Of a stretch of 64,000 bases of DNA, positions 60,782 through 64,000 are shown one piece after another. Both the position numbers and the translations under genes were made by a program. This DNA is from JBKECY01 sp047975025. Its GTDB lineage: Bacteria; Bacillota; Clostridia; Lachnospirales; Lachnospiraceae. How positions within the stretch are numbered: the first letter of the stretch is position 1; the number at the start of each line of letters is the position of its first letter. The stretch spans positions 1-64,000 of the forward strand of contig JBKECY010000052.1 in NCBI GenBank assembly GCA_047975025.1, read 5' to 3'. The notes under the pieces are model-generated. The model did not search any database. It was not told the origin of the DNA and saw nothing but the letters and a program-made list of their open reading frames with translations.

Positions 60782-61522
60782 ATGCAGCGTTTTTTTGTTG
60801 AGAAATCTCAGATTGAAGGCAATTACATTCGTATTACCGGCAGCGACATGAATCATATCAAAAATGTGCTTCGTATGAAACTTAAGGATACATTGCAGGT
60901 ATGTGATGATGCGCAGATGGAATACAGCTGCTATATTGAGGCAATGAAGCCGGAGGAAATTCTGCTTCACATTCAGTATGCGCAGGAACAGGGGGCTGAA
61001 CTTAGCAGTTCAATTTTGCTGTTTCAGGCACTTCCCAAAGCGGATAAGATGGAATTTATCATCCAAAAGGCAGTTGAGCTTGGAGCAGAGCGTATTCAGC
61101 CGATGCGCACACGTCGGTGTGTGGTAAAGCTGGATGAAACGAAAGCGCAAAAAAAGCAGCAGCGTTGGCAGCAGATTTCGGAAAGTGCCGCAAAACAGGC
61201 CAAGCGGGGCAAAATTCCAACCGTCGGATCTGTGATGGGATTTTCGGAGGCTCTGCAGATGGCAGCGGCCTGTGATATTCGTCTGATACCGTATGAAATG
61301 GAGACAAATCTTAAGGAAACGAAAGAACTTCTCGCGCAGATTCCTCCCGGTGCGTCCATTGCTGTTTTTATAGGTCCGGAAGGTGGGTTTGCGGAAGAAG
61401 AGATTGAAGCAGCTTTACAGGCAGGCGTACAGCCCATCACACTGGGACGGCGGATTTTGCGGACAGAGACAGCGGGGATGATGTTGCTCTCTGTTCTTAT
61501 GTTCTTGCTGGAGGAAGAATAA
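60782..61522 (+). CDS. rsmE: 16S rRNA m3U1498 methyltransferase RsmE
   Basis: The ATG at 60782 lies behind TAGGAGGT and gives 246 residues. The N-terminal PUA-like domain includes GSDMNHIKNVLRMKLKDTLQVCD. The SPOUT catalytic domain has QALPKADKMEFIIQKAVELGAERIQP, IGPEGGFAEEEIEAA and LGRRILRTETA, which form the knot for SAM. It methylates U1498 in 16S rRNA. Its stop overlaps the cysteine desulfurase start. Confidence 0.96.
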   Translation: MQRFFVEKSQIEGNYIRITGSDMNHIKNVLRMKLKDTLQVCDDAQMEYSCYIEAMKPEEILLHIQYAQEQGAELSSSILLFQALPKADKMEFIIQKAVELGAERIQPMRTRRCVVKLDETKAQKKQQRWQQISESAAKQAKRGKIPTVGSVMGFSEALQMAAACDIRLIPYEMETNLKETKELLAQIPPGASIAVFIGPEGGFAEEEIEAALQAGVQPITLGRRILRTETAGMMLLSVLMFLLEEE

Positions 61523-62673
61523 TGGAACTATATTTTGACAATGCTGCCACGACGAAGTGCTCTAAGAAAGCGGCGGAAGCAGTGCTGGAGGCTCTTACCT
61601 GCGTCTACGGAAATCCGTCTGCCATGCATGCCAAAGGTGTGCAGGCTGAGAAAAAGGTACAGGCGGCACGCAGTACACTGGCCAGACTTCTGAAAGCAGA
61701 AGAAAGTGAAATCATTTTTACGTCAGGCGGTACAGAATCAGATAATCTGGCGCTCGCCGGTGTGGTACAGGCGGCAGCGCGAACAGGAAATCATGTGATT
61801 ACAACAGCAGTGGAGCATCCGGCTGTAAGCGAGCCGGTGCGCCGGCTGCGGGAAAGTGGCTGTGAAGTTACAGTACTGCCGGTGGATGGCGACGGGGCGG
61901 TCGATCTTGCAGATTTAAAAGCAGCGATGCGCAGTACAACCGTACTGGTCTCCGTTATGTATGTGAATAATGAGATCGGCACCATCATGCCGATTGCCGA
62001 GATAGGGGCATGGCTTAAGAAGGAATATCCTGCGGTCGTATTTCATGTGGATGCAGTGCAGGCCTTCGGAAAGTATAAAATATTCCCCAAAAGACTTGGA
62101 ATCGATCTGCTTTCGGTCAGTGCCCACAAGCTGCATGGCCCCAAAGGCATTGGTCTGCTCTATATACGAAAGGGCGTTAAATGTAAGCCCCAGATATTGG
62201 GTGGCGGACAACAGCTTGGACTCCGCTCGGGAACGGATAATGTTCCGGGCATTATGGGACTTGCCATAGCTGCAGAGGAGTCCTATGAGCACATGGAAGA
62301 AAATGCGCAGAGTATGCGTGCCTGTAAGATGCGGCTGCTTGCAGGGCTGCAGGAAATCGAACGTGTCGTTGTGCATGGTGCCCCGGAAAAAACAGCGGAG
62401 CATATTGTCAGTGCCAGCTTTCTGGGTATCGGGAGTGAAGTCCTGCTGCATACACTCGAGGAGCGGGGCATTTACCTTTCGGCAGGTTCCGCCTGCGCGA
62501 CCCATAAGAAAAATGTAAGTCCGACTTTGTCTGCCATGCAGACAGGCAGGGAAGAGATGGAATCTGTGGTGCGGTTTAGCTTTTCAGGGCAAAACACGCC
62601 GGAAGAAGTGGAAATCTGCTTACAGGTATTAAAAGAATGCGTGCCGAAACTGCGGCGTTATACGGCCCGCTGA
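61522..62673 (+). CDS. Cysteine desulfurase (NifS/IscS family)
   Basis: The 383-residue PLP enzyme begins YFDNAATTKCSKKAAEAV. The PLP-binding Lys lies in SVSAHKLHGPKG, the His in TTAVEHPA, and the catalytic Cys in SAGSACATH. It takes sulfur from cysteine and carries it as persulfide. thiI follows 27 bp downstream, so by analogy with Bacillus NifZ it probably supplies sulfur for tRNA 4-thiouridine rather than Fe-S clusters. The start shares bases with the rsmE stop. Confidence 0.93.
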   Translation: MELYFDNAATTKCSKKAAEAVLEALTCVYGNPSAMHAKGVQAEKKVQAARSTLARLLKAEESEIIFTSGGTESDNLALAGVVQAAARTGNHVITTAVEHPAVSEPVRRLRESGCEVTVLPVDGDGAVDLADLKAAMRSTTVLVSVMYVNNEIGTIMPIAEIGAWLKKEYPAVVFHVDAVQAFGKYKIFPKRLGIDLLSVSAHKLHGPKGIGLLYIRKGVKCKPQILGGGQQLGLRSGTDNVPGIMGLAIAAEESYEHMEENAQSMRACKMRLLAGLQEIERVVVHGAPEKTAEHIVSASFLGIGSEVLLHTLEERGIYLSAGSACATHKKNVSPTLSAMQTGREEMESVVRFSFSGQNTPEEVEICLQVLKECVPKLRRYTAR

Positions 62674-62700
62674 GGGCTGTGGCACAATAAAGGAGTCAAT

Positions 62701-63879
62701 ATGGAAAGAGCTTTTTTGATAAAATATGCGGAAATTGCGCTAAAAGGAAAGAACAGATATCTGTTCGAAGATGTACTTGTACAGCAGATTCGGTATGGGC
62801 TTGGCAGATTAGACATAGAGTTTACAGTACGCAAGGAACAGGGCAGAATCTTCGTCCATTGCAGACAGGAAGAAGATTATGACGATATTTTGGAAGCGCT
62901 GCAAAGAGTGTTCGGGATTGCGGGAATTTCACTGGTGGCTATTTTTGAGGACGAGGGATTTGATGTACTCGGAGAGGCAATTGTTGCGTATATGCAGCAG
63001 GAGCATCCGGAGTTCGACGGTTCCTTCAAGGTGCATGCGCGCAGAGCACGTAAGAACTATCCATTGCAGTCAATGGAAATTAATGCGGCTCTGGGCGGCA
63101 TTATTCTGGATCATTTTCCCAAGGCGCATGTGGATGTACACAAGCCTGAATTACTGCTGTCGGTTGAAATCCGAGAGAAGATTTACGTGTATTCCAAGAC
63201 AATTCCAGGACCCGGTGGTATGCCGGTCGGTACGAACGGCAGAGCCATGCTGCTTCTGTCCGGCGGGATCGACAGCCCTGTGGCAGGCTATATGATTGCG
63301 AAGCGTGGCGTACGTATTAATGCGGTGTATTTTCATGCGCCGCCGTATACCAGCGAACGCGCCAAGGATAAAGTAGTTGAACTAGCCAAAAAGGTGGCCC
63401 GTTACAGTGGGCCGATTGATTTATTTGTGGTGAATTTTACGGATATCCAGCTATATATCTATGATAAATGTCCGCATGAAGAGCTTACGATTATAATGCG
63501 CAGGTATATGATGCGTATTGCGGAGCATTTTGCACAGGAGACAAAGTGCCTCGGGCTGATTACGGGGGAAAGCATCGGACAGGTAGCAAGTCAGACGATG
63601 CAAAGTCTTGCAGCTACGAACGAAGTCTGCGAATTGCCTGTATACCGCCCGGTCATTGCCTTTGATAAGCAGGATATTGTGGATATAGCACTAAAGATTG
63701 ATACGTATGAAACATCCATTTTGCCCTATGAAGACTGCTGCACGATTTTCGTGGCAAAACACCCGGTCATTAAGCCCAATATCGGAATCATAAAACGCTC
63801 TGAGCTTAATCTGAGTGAGAACATAGACCAGCTGGTAGAAGAAGCTGTTAAGACAACTGAGAAAATAGAAATCAGTTAA
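62701..63879 (+). CDS. thiI: tRNA 4-thiouridine synthetase ThiI, without rhodanese domain
   Basis: The 392-residue enzyme has an N-terminal ferredoxin-like and THUMP region (about 1-165), then a PP-loop ATPase with LLSGGIDSPVAGYM and GESIGQVASQTM. Near the end is YEDCCTIFVAKHPVIKP. It thiolates U8 of tRNA. The E. coli form has an added rhodanese domain carrying the sulfur; this one does not, and depends on a partner desulfurase, encoded just upstream. AAAGGAGT precedes the ATG. Confidence 0.95.
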   Translation: MERAFLIKYAEIALKGKNRYLFEDVLVQQIRYGLGRLDIEFTVRKEQGRIFVHCRQEEDYDDILEALQRVFGIAGISLVAIFEDEGFDVLGEAIVAYMQQEHPEFDGSFKVHARRARKNYPLQSMEINAALGGIILDHFPKAHVDVHKPELLLSVEIREKIYVYSKTIPGPGGMPVGTNGRAMLLLSGGIDSPVAGYMIAKRGVRINAVYFHAPPYTSERAKDKVVELAKKVARYSGPIDLFVVNFTDIQLYIYDKCPHEELTIIMRRYMMRIAEHFAQETKCLGLITGESIGQVASQTMQSLAATNEVCELPVYRPVIAFDKQDIVDIALKIDTYETSILPYEDCCTIFVAKHPVIKPNIGIIKRSELNLSENIDQLVEEAVKTTEKIEIS

Positions 63880-63897
63880 AAAGAAATCAGCAAAAAA

Positions 63898-63930
63898 AGA
63901 AAAGACTCAAGCCCTGAGTCTTTTCTAAAA
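63898..63930. terminator. Terminator after thiI, usable on both strands
   Basis: A perfect 12-bp stem AGAAAAGACTCA/TGAGTCTTTTCT (63898-63909 with 63915-63926) has a five-base loop and A/T-rich flanks. It lies between thiI and a convergent gene. Confidence 0.85.
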
Positions 63931-63950
63931 GATAATGCGATCGTACTTCA

Positions 63951-64000
63951 TTAGTCAATGATGTAAGGTTTGATTAATCCCAGAACCTCATCCAAATCCG
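63951..64000 (-). CDS. C-terminal fragment of an unidentified gene
   Basis: On the minus strand a reading frame entering from the right edge ends at 63951 with the residues DLDEVLGLIKPYIID and a stop. A convergent gene here would fit the bidirectional terminator just before it. Too little is visible to name the protein. Confidence 0.4.
   Translation of the reverse strand, partial: DLDEVLGLIKPYIID

Noticed and set aside
1..64000. CRISPR arrays, tRNA or rRNA genes, insertion sequences, prophage
   Set aside because: No repeated spacer pattern, cloverleaf-like gene, transposase or phage gene was found by reading; gaps are short and explained by promoters, leaders and terminators.

Overview
The window is a chromosomal segment of a low-to-mid GC Firmicute of class Clostridia, most likely a Lachnospiraceae-type gut anaerobe. 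The evidence is the rapZ-whiA-crh cluster, the zinc-ribbon S14, a type III glutamine synthetase, an L17 with a long insert, HrcA/CIRCE control of the chaperones, strong AGGAGG ribosome sites, and many sensor/ABC sugar loci. No rRNA, tRNA, CRISPR array, insertion sequence or phage gene was seen. Nearly all genes lie on the + strand. The exceptions are a short-chain dehydrogenase, one large LacI-type regulator and a fragment at the right edge.
Layout. 1-3105: end of rapZ, whiA, a Crh-like HPr without the phosphorylatable histidine, and a membrane protein resembling a degenerate SipW signal peptidase. 3120-19270: the S10, spc and alpha ribosomal-protein clusters as one contiguous run from rpsJ to rplQ, with secY, adk, map, infA and rpoA. 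It has a folded leader before rpsJ, an internal promoter before rpmJ and a second folded leader before rpsM. 19315-32894: housekeeping and metabolic genes: aminopeptidase P, an SDR, a lipid kinase, glnA type III behind an attenuator-like leader, a MoxR/VWA pair, a PucR-type regulator, ftsEX with a PDZ protease, and degV.
33064-43748: a sugar-type sensing and uptake region. A membrane-anchored binding protein, a YesM-type histidine kinase and an AraC-type response regulator precede an AfuABC/FbpABC-like importer, a TIM-barrel isomerase, a PfkB kinase and an MgtC-like protein. The importer lacks the iron-binding tyrosines and is better read as a transporter of an anionic, perhaps phosphorylated, organic solute. 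43879-45876 is uvrB.
45966-53849: the most unusual locus. A 764-residue regulator fuses a complete LacI-type repressor to a complete MalE-like solute-binding domain. It is divergent from genes for an L-rhamnose-mutarotase-like protein, a UroD/MtaA-like zinc methyltransferase and a ribose-type ABC importer. Two near-identical palindromes sit at exactly the same distance, 54.5 bp from centre to the end of the -10 box, upstream of the two forward promoters. That is the geometry of a class I activator.
53911-64000: the heat-shock operon hrcA-grpE-dnaK-dnaJ under a CIRCE element, an AEC-family transporter, prmA, rsmE, a cysteine desulfurase paired with a rhodanese-less thiI, and the end of an unidentified minus-strand gene.
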